In this document: in pieces, positions 35,407 through 43,545 of the stretch
Position numbering within the stretch: the stretch's first letter is position 1
How the letters are laid out: each line of letters starts with the position of its first letter
Source of the DNA: Cohnella lupini
GTDB taxonomy: Bacteria > Bacillota > Bacilli > Paenibacillales > Paenibacillaceae
Direction: 5' to 3'
Assembly (NCBI RefSeq): GCF_003386205.1
Contig: NZ_QRDY01000020.1
Location: 35,944-99,943 of the forward strand
DNA: 64,000 bases
Notes under the pieces: generated by a model
The model's input: the letters and a program-made list of their open reading frames with translations, nothing else
Databases searched by the model: none
Told to the model about the DNA's origin: nothing
Translations under genes and position numbers: made by a program

Positions 35407-36532
35407 CGATCTCAATCCCCATCGTCGCGGCAACCTGCGTAATTTGTCCCGCTATGGCCGTCGCTTTATTTTGAGCATCCGCGCCGAAAGAGTCCGCCTG
35501 CTCCGGTTTGAATTTCGTGCCGGATTTCTCTTGCTCATACAGTCCGGATACGAAGCTGACCAAGTCGGTAAGCTCCGCTTCGGTTTGCTCTGCTTGCGCG
35601 GAATCCGTTGCGGCGATCGTAGGCTTCATCTCCGCGTAAACGATCTGCAAGCCGGACAGGATATCCGCGATATCCTGAAGGCGGGATACGGCAACGAATT
35701 GCTGGCTCGTCGATTGATCTCCGCTAACGAAGCGGGTTTCTTTCCAAGCTTGGAAGTATTCCTCCATCGTCGGTACCATAACGACCAGCGCCGTGAGCGC
35801 GTCTTCCGGAGTAGCTTTCCAAGCTTGAGCATCCGACAGCAGGGAAGATGACATTTCCACGAAGCTATCGGTGAAGCCTTTGAATACGTTGGCATCCGGC
35901 AGAACTTCGCCGAAATCGACGGCGCCGTTTCCGTCCAAGTCGGGCTTCACGGTCTGAGCCGCCCAATCCGGGTTCGTGCCCCACAGCGTAAGCTCCTCGA
36001 GGTAGAAGAAGTTGCCCGGCTTCTCCAGCGTCTTGCCGTCCGGAAGCTTAACGTCGAAGCTGACGACGTCCTCGGCGCCATCGCCGGCTGGGTTACCGGC
36101 ATCGATGTCTACGTCGTAATGGGACAGATCGCTTACTCCGGCAACGATTCCTTCCATCGTCTCATACGAAGAATTCGCGGTAAGGAAAATATTCTTGGCG
36201 TGCAAGACGAGCTCGCTTACTTTCGTTTGTTCTTTGCTCCACAGCGCCGCGTAGTCGAAGTCGGACTCTTTGGCTAGTTCATAGTATTCATTAGCCGTCT
36301 TCTGCAGATCGGAAGTGCTGGTATGCAGCGCGGTCGCTTTATCTACCAAGTAGGTATTTACCTTGCTTAGGTCGGGCGATTGACCGCTCGCTTGAGCGGA
36401 AGCCGCGGGGCTCTCCGACGCATTGTTTCCGTTGGAGTTGGACGAGCATCCTCCCACCACGAGAGCGGCGGTAAGGGCGATTGGCGTTAGCCACTTTTTC
36501 GAGCGTGAGACTGAAGTAATTGCTGACATCAT
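35399..36532 (-). CDS. Iron-regulated lipoprotein (EfeO/imelysin-like) with EF-hand-type loop
   Basis: 377 residues. Lipobox VVGGC (Cys about 29) and a Ser/Asn/Ala-rich linker, then a mostly helical domain. Around residues 198-209 is DLDGNGAVDFGE, a complete 12-residue EF-hand calcium loop (Asp1, Asp3, Asn5, Asp9, Glu12). I group it with EfeO/imelysin-type lipoproteins from its helical character and its operon with FTR1, but I cannot point to the HxxE motif of that family. Start behind AGGAGG; ATG at 36532 or the adjacent one at 36529. Fur-regulated promoter upstream. Confidence 0.7.
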   Translation of the reverse strand: MMSAITSVSRSKKWLTPIALTAALVVGGCSSNSNGNNASESPAASAQASGQSPDLSKVNTYLVDKATALHTSTSDLQKTANEYYELAKESDFDYAALWSKEQTKVSELVLHAKNIFLTANSSYETMEGIVAGVSDLSHYDVDIDAGNPAGDGAEDVVSFDVKLPDGKTLEKPGNFFYLEELTLWGTNPDWAAQTVKPDLDGNGAVDFGEVLPDANVFKGFTDSFVEMSSSLLSDAQAWKATPEDALTALVVMVPTMEEYFQAWKETRFVSGDQSTSQQFVAVSRLQDIADILSGLQIVYAEMKPTIAATDSAQAEQTEAELTDLVSFVSGLYEQEKSGTKFKPEQADSFGADAQNKATAIAGQITQVAATMGIEIDA

Positions 36533-36639
36533 GATTCCTCCTGATAAGTTATGTTTCTATGTATTCGTGCATGTTTCGGAAAGGGGAGGGGTGATAACCG
36601 ACCGTTGATAATTGTTCTCATCAACGCGTCTTGACAAGT

Positions 36640-36672
36640 GTAAATGATAATCATTATCACAACTGTTGTCAA
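36640..36672 (-). promoter_or_regulatory. Promoter with Fur box, FTR1 operon
   Basis: On the minus strand TTGACA (36672-36667), 17 bases, TATCAT (36649-36644). GTAAATGATAATCATTATC at 36640-36658 matches the Fur consensus at 17 of 19 positions and covers the -10. A weaker related repeat (TTGATAATTG...TCATCAA, about 36605-36624) lies downstream of the start point. Confidence 0.9.
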
Positions 36673-36865
36673 TGAAAATCTATGGCTCGTCGCGGTTGGC
36701 TGGCATGTGTTTGCTGGCCATCGCGCATCGTCACACTTCGCTTGGGGAGATGGAGGTGAGAAGGGGGAGATGGATGCGCTCGGCGGCTTGCGCGGAGTTG
36801 GATGGAGTTAGCGGCACGTGGTGTCGTTTAGTGGCCGGTCACAGTCACAATGAGCAGCGCAACTC
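36673..36865. other. Intergenic spacer without a supported gene
   Basis: Between the Fur promoter and the pbpG terminator. One plus-strand frame opens at 36666, but it has no ribosome site, runs through the terminator and overlaps pbpG; nothing else is seen. Confidence 0.5.
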
Positions 36866-36866
36866 A

Positions 36867-36917
36867 AGAAAAAGGTTGTCTCTCCACGGAAGATTTCCTG
36901 TGGGCAGACAACCTTTG
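36867..36917 (-). terminator. Terminator after pbpG
   Basis: AAAGGTTGTCT (36871-36881) pairs with AGACAACCTTT (36906-36916); inner CCACGGAAGATTTCCTGTGG pairing; minus-strand T-run TTTTTCTT. Confidence 0.85.
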
Positions 36918-36979
36918 GGCTTATTTTTAGGGAGGGCAGGCTTTGGTTGGTACGAAGCCATTGCCGACGTCGTTCCTCG

Positions 36980-39037
36980 TTACACCCCTACCCACCGCCG
37001 GAATTTGTTCCAAATGGATTTGTTCCCGTTGCCGTCGTCCCTCTGCCTTAGCGGATCGGAACCGTAAGGAGCGCAGGCTTCGGTCGGTTCGGTTCCGGAC
37101 AGGAATGTTTCCAATACAGGCTGTCCGGGACAAAGCGGCGAGGCCAGCAGGTTCGTTGCGGGATCGATATAAACGCTAACGACGCCCTCGGGCGGAGCAA
37201 AGGCTCTCGGAGGGGAACTCTCCAAAGCCGCCTCGGTGAATTGGGCGAAGATCGGAGCGGCTCGATGGGCTTCGCTCGACGTGATCGCGCGCCCCCGGTC
37301 GTAGCCTACCCACACGGCCGTAGTTAGCTCCGGAGTATAGCCGACGAACCAGGCATCGGAATCGGTCGTTCCTGTCTTGCCGGCTACCGGCCTCTTCAGC
37401 ATGTTGGCTACGCGATGTCCCGTACCGCCGCGCTGGAACACGCTCTCCATTAATTCCGTCGTTAAGTAGGACAGCGCGGGAGAGACCACTTGCTGTTGGC
37501 TGGGATGGTTTTCGTAGAGCACCCTGCCGTCATGGTCCCGGATGCTCGTGATGGCGATCGGCTCCGATTTCCGTCCTTCGTTGGCGAAGACGGAGAAGGC
37601 GGAGGCCATCTCGAACGGACTCACGGGAAACGTTCCTAACGCAAGAGAAGGAACGGCTTTAAGAGGCGAAGTAATCCCGAGCTTGCGCGCCATGGAAATG
37701 ACCGCGTCGGGTCCGACTTGCATGATCGTATTAACGGCATAGATGTTGTCGGATGCGGCAATCGCTTGCCGCAGGCCTATTTCTCCGTTGAAATAGTGAT
37801 CGTTGTAGTTGCTCGGACGATAGATCTGACGATCGTGATCGAAATAAAACATCGTCGGCTCGCTACGGAATTTGGTTACGGGCGTTACGGCATGCTGCTC
37901 CAGAGCGGACGCGTACATGATCGGCTTAAACGAAGAACCGGGTTGCCGGGTGCTCGCGAATACGCGATTGAATTGATTGTTGTGATAATTCCTTCCGCCT
38001 ACCATTGCTTTGATGTATCCGTTTCGGGGGTCGATGGCGATAAGCGCCGTCTGCAGCTCGTCGTTTCCGCCCTTTAAGCCTTTCTTTACCGCGGCCTCGG
38101 CTTTGAGCTGCATGTCGGCATCCAATGTCGTTTGGATCGTCAGACCGCCTTCGTTCATGAGACGTTCGTCGATGCCAAGCCGCTCTATCGCGATTTTCTT
38201 CACGTAATCCGCGAAATAGGGGGCGGAGCGTTCCTCTTCCTCCGGCAAAGGACGGACGGCGACGACGCCTTTAGCGGCGTTAGCAGCTTGAACTCTCGTT
38301 AATTGCCCGGTTTCGCGCATCGATTCCAACACTTTCCGCTGCCTAGCCCGGGAATCCGCGGGATGCAAGTGAGGGGAATAATATCGGGGACCTTTCGGGA
38401 TTCCCGCCAATAGGGCGCTTTCGGATAAAGTAAGCTCTTTCGCCGGCTTGTTGAAATACAGCTTCGAAGCCGCTTCCGCTCCGTATGCTCCGTGCCCGTA
38501 ATAGATTTGATTCAAATAGAGCTCGAGAATTTCGTCCTTGGAGTAGGCTTGCTCCAAGCGTGCCGCGTACCATGCTTCCTTTAGTTTGCGCGTCCACGTC
38601 CTTTCGTGGGTCAGGTAGAGATTACGGGCTAATTGCTGGGTTAATGTACTTGCCCCCTGCTGCTTGGATAAGTGCCTTATGTCGACCCATGCCGCTCTCG
38701 CCATACCCCGCCAATCGACGCCTGCGTGCTCGTAGAAGCGACGATCTTCGACGGCAAGCGTAGCTTTCACGAGCCAAGGGGAAATATCGGCAAGCTTGAC
38801 GATTTGGCGGTTTACTCCGCCTTGCAAGGAAGCGATGGGTTGACCGTCGGCGTCGACGATTTTCGTCGTTTGCATCGTCGCTCCGGCGGGAAGGGGGGCA
38901 TAGCGAAGCAGCAGCGTTCCCGTCCCGGCCGTGGCCAGCAAGGCTAGTAAAGTCAGCCATCCTATCCTTCTCCGAAATCGGCCCCATCGGTTGAGCGTGC
39001 GTATATCGGGCTGTTCTTGACTTGCCGTATCTTCCAT
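36980..39037 (-). CDS. pbpG: Class A penicillin-binding protein PbpG (PBP2d)
   Basis: 685-residue bifunctional peptidoglycan synthase anchored by one N-terminal helix (GWLTLLALLATAGTGTLLL). Glycosyltransferase motifs VEDRRFYEHAGVD (catalytic Glu), GASTLTQQLARNLYL and KLKEAWYAARLE; transpeptidase SxxK in QPGSSFKP, SDN in IAASDNIYAV and KTGT in PVAGKTGTTD. Gene order pbpG-speE-speB is the one of Bacillus, where PbpG acts in spore wall synthesis. Starts behind AAGGGG. Confidence 0.92.
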   Translation of the reverse strand: MEDTASQEQPDIRTLNRWGRFRRRIGWLTLLALLATAGTGTLLLRYAPLPAGATMQTTKIVDADGQPIASLQGGVNRQIVKLADISPWLVKATLAVEDRRFYEHAGVDWRGMARAAWVDIRHLSKQQGASTLTQQLARNLYLTHERTWTRKLKEAWYAARLEQAYSKDEILELYLNQIYYGHGAYGAEAASKLYFNKPAKELTLSESALLAGIPKGPRYYSPHLHPADSRARQRKVLESMRETGQLTRVQAANAAKGVVAVRPLPEEEERSAPYFADYVKKIAIERLGIDERLMNEGGLTIQTTLDADMQLKAEAAVKKGLKGGNDELQTALIAIDPRNGYIKAMVGGRNYHNNQFNRVFASTRQPGSSFKPIMYASALEQHAVTPVTKFRSEPTMFYFDHDRQIYRPSNYNDHYFNGEIGLRQAIAASDNIYAVNTIMQVGPDAVISMARKLGITSPLKAVPSLALGTFPVSPFEMASAFSVFANEGRKSEPIAITSIRDHDGRVLYENHPSQQQVVSPALSYLTTELMESVFQRGGTGHRVANMLKRPVAGKTGTTDSDAWFVGYTPELTTAVWVGYDRGRAITSSEAHRAAPIFAQFTEAALESSPPRAFAPPEGVVSVYIDPATNLLASPLCPGQPVLETFLSGTEPTEACAPYGSDPLRQRDDGNGNKSIWNKFRRWVGV

Positions 39038-39240
39038 GAGGTCAGCCCCTTCGCATGACGATTAGGAAATGGTTACCTCACTAGTATGGAATAGGAATCG
39101 CGGCGCTATTCCTTCTATATAAAGAAGAGCTATGTAATCGGGGAATTAAATTACTGCCGAAATGGTTGCTTTTTGGCGTCGATTTTATATAATACATCTA
39201 GTTTGGTACAATAAGCGGAGCCATTTAGCTAAGAGACCAA

Positions 39241-39264
39241 GTTCAAAAAGCCGGCTTTTTGAAC
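39241..39264. repeat. 24-bp perfect palindrome upstream of speE
   Basis: Half-site GTTCAAAAAGCC followed directly by its exact reverse complement. The outer bases equal the terminal repeat of the 165-bp element at 30794-30958, and the following AACCACC resembles that element's flank. Lies 26 bases before the speE start; could be an operator, a transcript hairpin or a remnant of the element. Confidence 0.8.
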
Positions 39265-39290
39265 AACCACCAATAGAAAGCAGGGATCGC

Positions 39291-40127
39291 ATGTCTTCCA
39301 TGGAACTATGGTACACGGAGAAGCAAACCGAGAACTTCGGTATTACGATGAAAATCAAACAAACGATGGTCCACGAACAAACGGACTTTCAAGAGCTTGC
39401 GATGATCGAGACGGAAGAGTACGGCAACATGCTCGTTCTGGACGGAATGGTCATGACGACCGAGAGGGATGAATTCGTCTACCATGAGATGGTGGCGCAT
39501 CCGTCGCTGTTCACCCACCCGAACCCGGAGAACGTTCTAGTCGTAGGCGGCGGGGACGGCGGAGTTATCCGCGAAGTACTGAAGCATCCTCAAGTTAAAA
39601 AAGCGGTGCTAGTCGACATCGACGGAAAAGTCATCGAATACTCGAAGCAATACTTGCCATCCATTGCCGGTAAATTGGAAGATCCCCGCGTTGAGGTTAT
39701 CGTCAACGACGGTTACATGCACATCCACGACCATAAGAATACATACGACGTGATCATGGTCGATTCGACGGAGCCGGTTGGCCCCGCGGTTAACTTGTTC
39801 ACGAAGGGATTCTATCAAGGCATCTACGACGCGTTAAAAGAAGACGGGATTTTCGTTGCGCAAACGGACAACCCATGGTTCAAGGCGGACTTGATCCAGA
39901 GCGTTAACCGCGACGTGAAGGAAGTGTTCCCGATCGTGCGCGTGTACATCGCGAACATTCCGACTTACCCAAGCGGTTTGTGGACTTTCACGATGGGCAG
40001 CAAGAAGTACGACCCGCTCGCCGTCGACGAAAGCGCGATTCCGGAGATCGAGACCAAGTACTACACTCCGCGCCTGCACAAAGCGGCGTTCGCGCTTCCT
40101 AAGTTCGTAGAAGATCTGACAAAATAA
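39291..40127 (+). CDS. speE: Spermidine synthase
   Basis: 278-residue aminopropyltransferase making spermidine from putrescine and decarboxylated SAM. Very close to Bacillus SpeE: ELWYTEKQTENFGITMKI, VLVVGGGDGGVIREVLKHP (SAM-analogue loop), DSTEPVGPAVNLFTKGFY with the catalytic Asp, and TYPSGLWTFTMGSKKYDP. The ATG at 39291 aligns with homologues; the open frame upstream runs through the palindrome and is not likely translated. speB follows after 39 bp. Confidence 0.95.
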   Translation: MSSMELWYTEKQTENFGITMKIKQTMVHEQTDFQELAMIETEEYGNMLVLDGMVMTTERDEFVYHEMVAHPSLFTHPNPENVLVVGGGDGGVIREVLKHPQVKKAVLVDIDGKVIEYSKQYLPSIAGKLEDPRVEVIVNDGYMHIHDHKNTYDVIMVDSTEPVGPAVNLFTKGFYQGIYDALKEDGIFVAQTDNPWFKADLIQSVNRDVKEVFPIVRVYIANIPTYPSGLWTFTMGSKKYDPLAVDESAIPEIETKYYTPRLHKAAFALPKFVEDLTK

Positions 40128-40166
40128 GTTCGACTACTGGCGAATCCATAACAAGGGAGATACACC

Positions 40167-41039
40167 ATGCGTTTAAATCAAGCTTACTCCGGTAACGTGT
40201 TCATCTGCAGCACCGACGATTATGCGTCTTCCAAAGCCGTCATCTACGGAATGCCGATGGATTACACCGTATCCTTCCGTCCGGGTTCGAGATTCGGTCC
40301 GGGCCGTATCCGCGAGGCTTCCGTCGGATTGGAAGAATATAGCCCTTATCTGGACCGCAGCATCGTCGATCTCGAGTATTTCGACGCTGGCGATCTCATG
40401 TTGCCTTTCGGCAACGCGGCGAAGAGCCTGGATATCATCGGAGACTTCGTTCGCGGCGTGTTGGCCGACGGCAAGATCCCGGTAGGACTCGGCGGCGAGC
40501 ATCTCGTCAGCTGGCCGGTTATTCAAGAGGTTTACAAGAAATATCCCGATCTTGCGATCATCCATTTCGACGCTCACACGGATTTGCGCGAAGAGTACGA
40601 GGGGGAACCGCTCTCCCATTCCACGCCGCTTCGCAAAGCGGCCGAGCTGATGGGCCCTTCGAATATTTACCAGTTCGGTATCCGCTCCGGCTCCAAGGAA
40701 GATTGGACGTACGCCCAGCAATCGGGTATACACTTTCATCCCTTCGAAGTAGCCGAGCCGTTGAAACGGGAACTGCCGTCGCTTGAGGGACGTCCCGTAT
40801 ACGTAACGATCGATATCGACGTACTTGATCCTTCCGCCGCTCCGGGTACCGGAACGACGGAAGCGGGTGGCATAACGTCGAAGGAACTGCTCGAAGCGGT
40901 TCATGCGATCGCCCGTTCCGGCGTTAACGTCGTCGGCTTCGATCTCGTCGAAGTTGCGCCGATCTACGATCCGACGGAAATGACGCCGATCGTCGCCTCC
41001 AAGATCATTCGCGAGATGCTGCTGGGCTTCGTGAAATAA
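40167..41039 (+). CDS. speB: Agmatinase
   Basis: 290-residue binuclear manganese ureohydrolase turning agmatine into putrescine and urea, the substrate supply for SpeE. Metal ligands visible in GGEHLVSWPV, IIHFDAHTDLREEY and VTIDIDVLDPSAAPGTGTTEAGG. AAGGGAG lies ahead of the ATG. Ends the spe operon at a terminator. Confidence 0.95.
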   Translation: MRLNQAYSGNVFICSTDDYASSKAVIYGMPMDYTVSFRPGSRFGPGRIREASVGLEEYSPYLDRSIVDLEYFDAGDLMLPFGNAAKSLDIIGDFVRGVLADGKIPVGLGGEHLVSWPVIQEVYKKYPDLAIIHFDAHTDLREEYEGEPLSHSTPLRKAAELMGPSNIYQFGIRSGSKEDWTYAQQSGIHFHPFEVAEPLKRELPSLEGRPVYVTIDIDVLDPSAAPGTGTTEAGGITSKELLEAVHAIARSGVNVVGFDLVEVAPIYDPTEMTPIVASKIIREMLLGFVK

Positions 41040-41070
41040 ATAGTGTGAACTATTATAACGCAACGGAATA

Positions 41071-41118
41071 ACAAAGGCCTTGGGAAACCGCGAAATCGCG
41101 ATATCCCAAGGTCTTTGT
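41071..41118 (+). terminator. Terminator after speB
   Basis: ACAAAGGCCTTGGGA (41071-41085) pairs with TCCCAAGGTCTTTGT (41104-41118), with CGCGAAATCGCG inside; CGCTTTTTG follows. Confidence 0.88.
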
Positions 41119-41241
41119 CGCTTTTTGACTTTAAAATTTGAATTATTAGATAATTATACCTACCAAGACCAATTGCCTATGTTACAATAGCTTCCATACA
41201 TAGATATTAATATTTATACATGGGGATATGGGGTGGGGCAT

Positions 41242-43494
41242 ATGTTTAGTTGGCTGGGTTGGAAGCAAGGATTGCCGTTGTGGTGGTCTACGAGATTGAA
41301 CAGGCCGTTGATGAAGGACGTCGAGGACATCTTCGAAGGAATTGCCGAAACCCGCGTTCAAGTTCTTAAGGACTGGACGGGGGAATATTGGAGGCATCTG
41401 GAGCGTTTGCTCGAGCAAATGACGTCGGTGGAAGCGTCGGCTGCTCAATCGGGCAAGACTAACGCTAACGGGAATATCGGCGGCAACGGGTACCAGGAAG
41501 CATGGAACCGGTTGTTCGGCGCGACCTATTCGAGAGCTTCCGATCTAACGGAGATTTTCGTTCTCGACTCGAAAGGCTCGGTCAGCTATTCTACGCACTC
41601 CCCGCATCAAGGACAAGAGTACGGAGCAGGCTCCATTTTGGCGGCCGGATTGGATTATGCGAGAGGCGAAGGCGGCGAAGGGAGAAAATGCTTGTTCGGT
41701 CCCTACGGCGATCCTATGACGCTTCAGACCGGGTCGCGTTCGTCCCCCTTCCATGACAAGATGACGCTCCTGTTTATTCAGCCGATCATCAAAGACGGAG
41801 TCTGGTCGGGGGCGCTTTGCGCGCGAGTCCCTAATGACGTGATCGGAGATTTAATACAGAGGGAATCCGGGCACGTCTATCCGGACTCCGGAGATAATTA
41901 TATTTTCATGGCGAAGCCGTTGCTGAACAAGCAAATCGCCCTAGGGACGGCACTATCCCGCAGCCGCTTCGAAGACCGCACCTTCACGCACGGGGAAAAT
42001 CTGAAGGATGGCGTCACGACGGATTGGGGAATCGTGTCGGTCAAAGAGCATACGGAGCTTGAGCTTATGTTCACCGACCCGGCAACGGGCGAGCTTCATC
42101 CCGGCGTAGCCAATACGATACGCAACGGGAGCAATCTGTTCGTCGGTTTTCCGGGGTACTCGGATTATCGGCACATCTCGGTTATCGGAAAAGGCGTGAC
42201 CTTCCAATTGCCGCATTGCCCGGACGTCTGGGGAATGATGTGCGAAGGCGATTTGGAGGAGGTATACAGGATCAGGGGAATAGCTTTCCGGCAATTACGC
42301 CCCCATGCCTTGTACGTCGGAAGCCTTGGCATCGTATCCGCGGTCGCTCTCTATTTCGTCGCGAGAGAAGGCTCGTTGATGTCCGTCGCGTTAAGCGCGT
42401 TGGCGCTGAACCTCATTTTCGGACTGTTCACGGTCGTCTCCGTGCATCGCCGCACGCATCGAAGAATCGTGGATCCGATTCGGAAAATCAATCGGTTCAT
42501 CCGGATCAACGCGGAGGGAGAGGGCGATCTCACCCAGCGCCTGGAGACGAAGGAGTTCGACAACGACGAGACGCGCGAGCTGTCCAAGTGGATCAATAAT
42601 ATGATCGACTCTTTGGAAGGCATCATGCTTAAAGTTAAGCTGGCCACGGAAGACGTCTCGTCGAGCCAACACCTGCTTAACGAGTCGACCGTTACGACCG
42701 CCTCCTCCACGGAGCGGGTGAGCGGGAAGGTCCACGACATGCTGCGGAGTATTCGGAGGCAGCTCAAGGATATCGATATCGCGAAGGAAGTGGCGGACGA
42801 GATGCGCCAGACTCTTCACATGCTCGAGGAAAAAGCGTCGCAACAAATCACGATCGCGCAAGGCGAGGTCGGGCGGATCGGGGACAAGATGTCCGAGATA
42901 TCCGTTCGGGTGGCGGAAACGAACGAAACGATCCGAGTGTTCATGGACACGGCCAACGAAATTCGCGGCGTTCTGAACGTCATCGAGGAAATTTCTTCCC
43001 AGACTAACCTGCTGGCGCTTAACGCCGCGATCGAGGCCGCTAGGGTGGGCGAGCACGGACGAGGCTTCGCGGTAGTCGCGAACGAGATTCGCAAGCTAGC
43101 CGATATGACGCGCCAATCGACCGAGGAGGTTCACGGCTTCGTTGAGAAAATAGCGATGCACGCTCAAGAAGCGTATTCATCGATCACCGAGGGCACGAAG
43201 GTCGTGTCCGAAGGCAACGAACTGGTCGCCACGGCAACCGAGACTCTAGGCGACGCCAAAGCCGACGATTCTCTCAAGACCCAGGTCATCGACGAGGTGG
43301 TGGTCTTGATGGAGAAGGTCGCCGCCGTCAGCATCGAGAACCGTGCCATTTCCACCGAAGTGGAAGGCAGAGTTCAGGAGCTGTTGTCGGACATCGTCAA
43401 CGTGCGGCATACTTCCAACAACGTCGAAGCGATCACGGCGTTCATGCAACAGCTTGTCGGACAGTTCCGTTTGACCGAGACGCGCAAGAGATAA
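41242..43494 (+). CDS. Large methyl-accepting chemotaxis protein with N-terminal sensor and mid-protein membrane hairpin
   Basis: 750 residues. No N-terminal membrane helix or signal peptide; a sensor-like region of about 350 residues, two closely spaced helices at about 356-395 (YVGSLGIVSAVALYFVA, SVALSALALNLIFGLFTVV), HAMP to about 450, then an MCP signalling domain with tip EISSQTNLLALNAAIEAARVGE at about 582-603. The sensor has a PAS/Cache-like strand pattern (LTEIFVLDSKGSVSYSTHSP) and Cys/His residues (LPHCPDVWGMMC). By the positive-inside rule the sensor may be cytoplasmic, as in Aer-type receptors. ATG at 41242 chosen over GTG at 41233. Confidence 0.88.
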   Translation: MFSWLGWKQGLPLWWSTRLNRPLMKDVEDIFEGIAETRVQVLKDWTGEYWRHLERLLEQMTSVEASAAQSGKTNANGNIGGNGYQEAWNRLFGATYSRASDLTEIFVLDSKGSVSYSTHSPHQGQEYGAGSILAAGLDYARGEGGEGRKCLFGPYGDPMTLQTGSRSSPFHDKMTLLFIQPIIKDGVWSGALCARVPNDVIGDLIQRESGHVYPDSGDNYIFMAKPLLNKQIALGTALSRSRFEDRTFTHGENLKDGVTTDWGIVSVKEHTELELMFTDPATGELHPGVANTIRNGSNLFVGFPGYSDYRHISVIGKGVTFQLPHCPDVWGMMCEGDLEEVYRIRGIAFRQLRPHALYVGSLGIVSAVALYFVAREGSLMSVALSALALNLIFGLFTVVSVHRRTHRRIVDPIRKINRFIRINAEGEGDLTQRLETKEFDNDETRELSKWINNMIDSLEGIMLKVKLATEDVSSSQHLLNESTVTTASSTERVSGKVHDMLRSIRRQLKDIDIAKEVADEMRQTLHMLEEKASQQITIAQGEVGRIGDKMSEISVRVAETNETIRVFMDTANEIRGVLNVIEEISSQTNLLALNAAIEAARVGEHGRGFAVVANEIRKLADMTRQSTEEVHGFVEKIAMHAQEAYSSITEGTKVVSEGNELVATATETLGDAKADDSLKTQVIDEVVVLMEKVAAVSIENRAISTEVEGRVQELLSDIVNVRHTSNNVEAITAFMQQLVGQFRLTETRKR

Positions 43495-43498
43495 TGAA

Positions 43499-43545
43499 GA
43501 AGCGATGGAACAGGGGAGAAACGCGCCTCCTGTCCATCGCTTTTT
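43499..43545 (+). terminator. Terminator after the second chemoreceptor
   Basis: AAGCGATGGA-ACAGG / CCTG-TCCATCGCTT stem followed by TTTC; touches the stop of the convergent argS copy. Confidence 0.85.

Noticed and set aside
36666..37067. Plus-strand frame of 133 residues after the Fur promoter
   Set aside because: No ribosome site, reads through the pbpG terminator hairpin and overlaps pbpG.
39162..39290. N-terminal extension of SpeE by 43 residues
   Set aside because: It would translate the palindrome and promoter region; homologues begin at the ELWYTEK segment.
40173..41063. 296-residue minus-strand open frame opposite speB
   Set aside because: It mirrors speB exactly; its composition is that of an antisense shadow and it has no family match or ribosome site.
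42391..43056. 221-residue minus-strand open frame opposite the second chemoreceptor
   Set aside because: Shadow of the MCP coding frame caused by GC-rich third positions.
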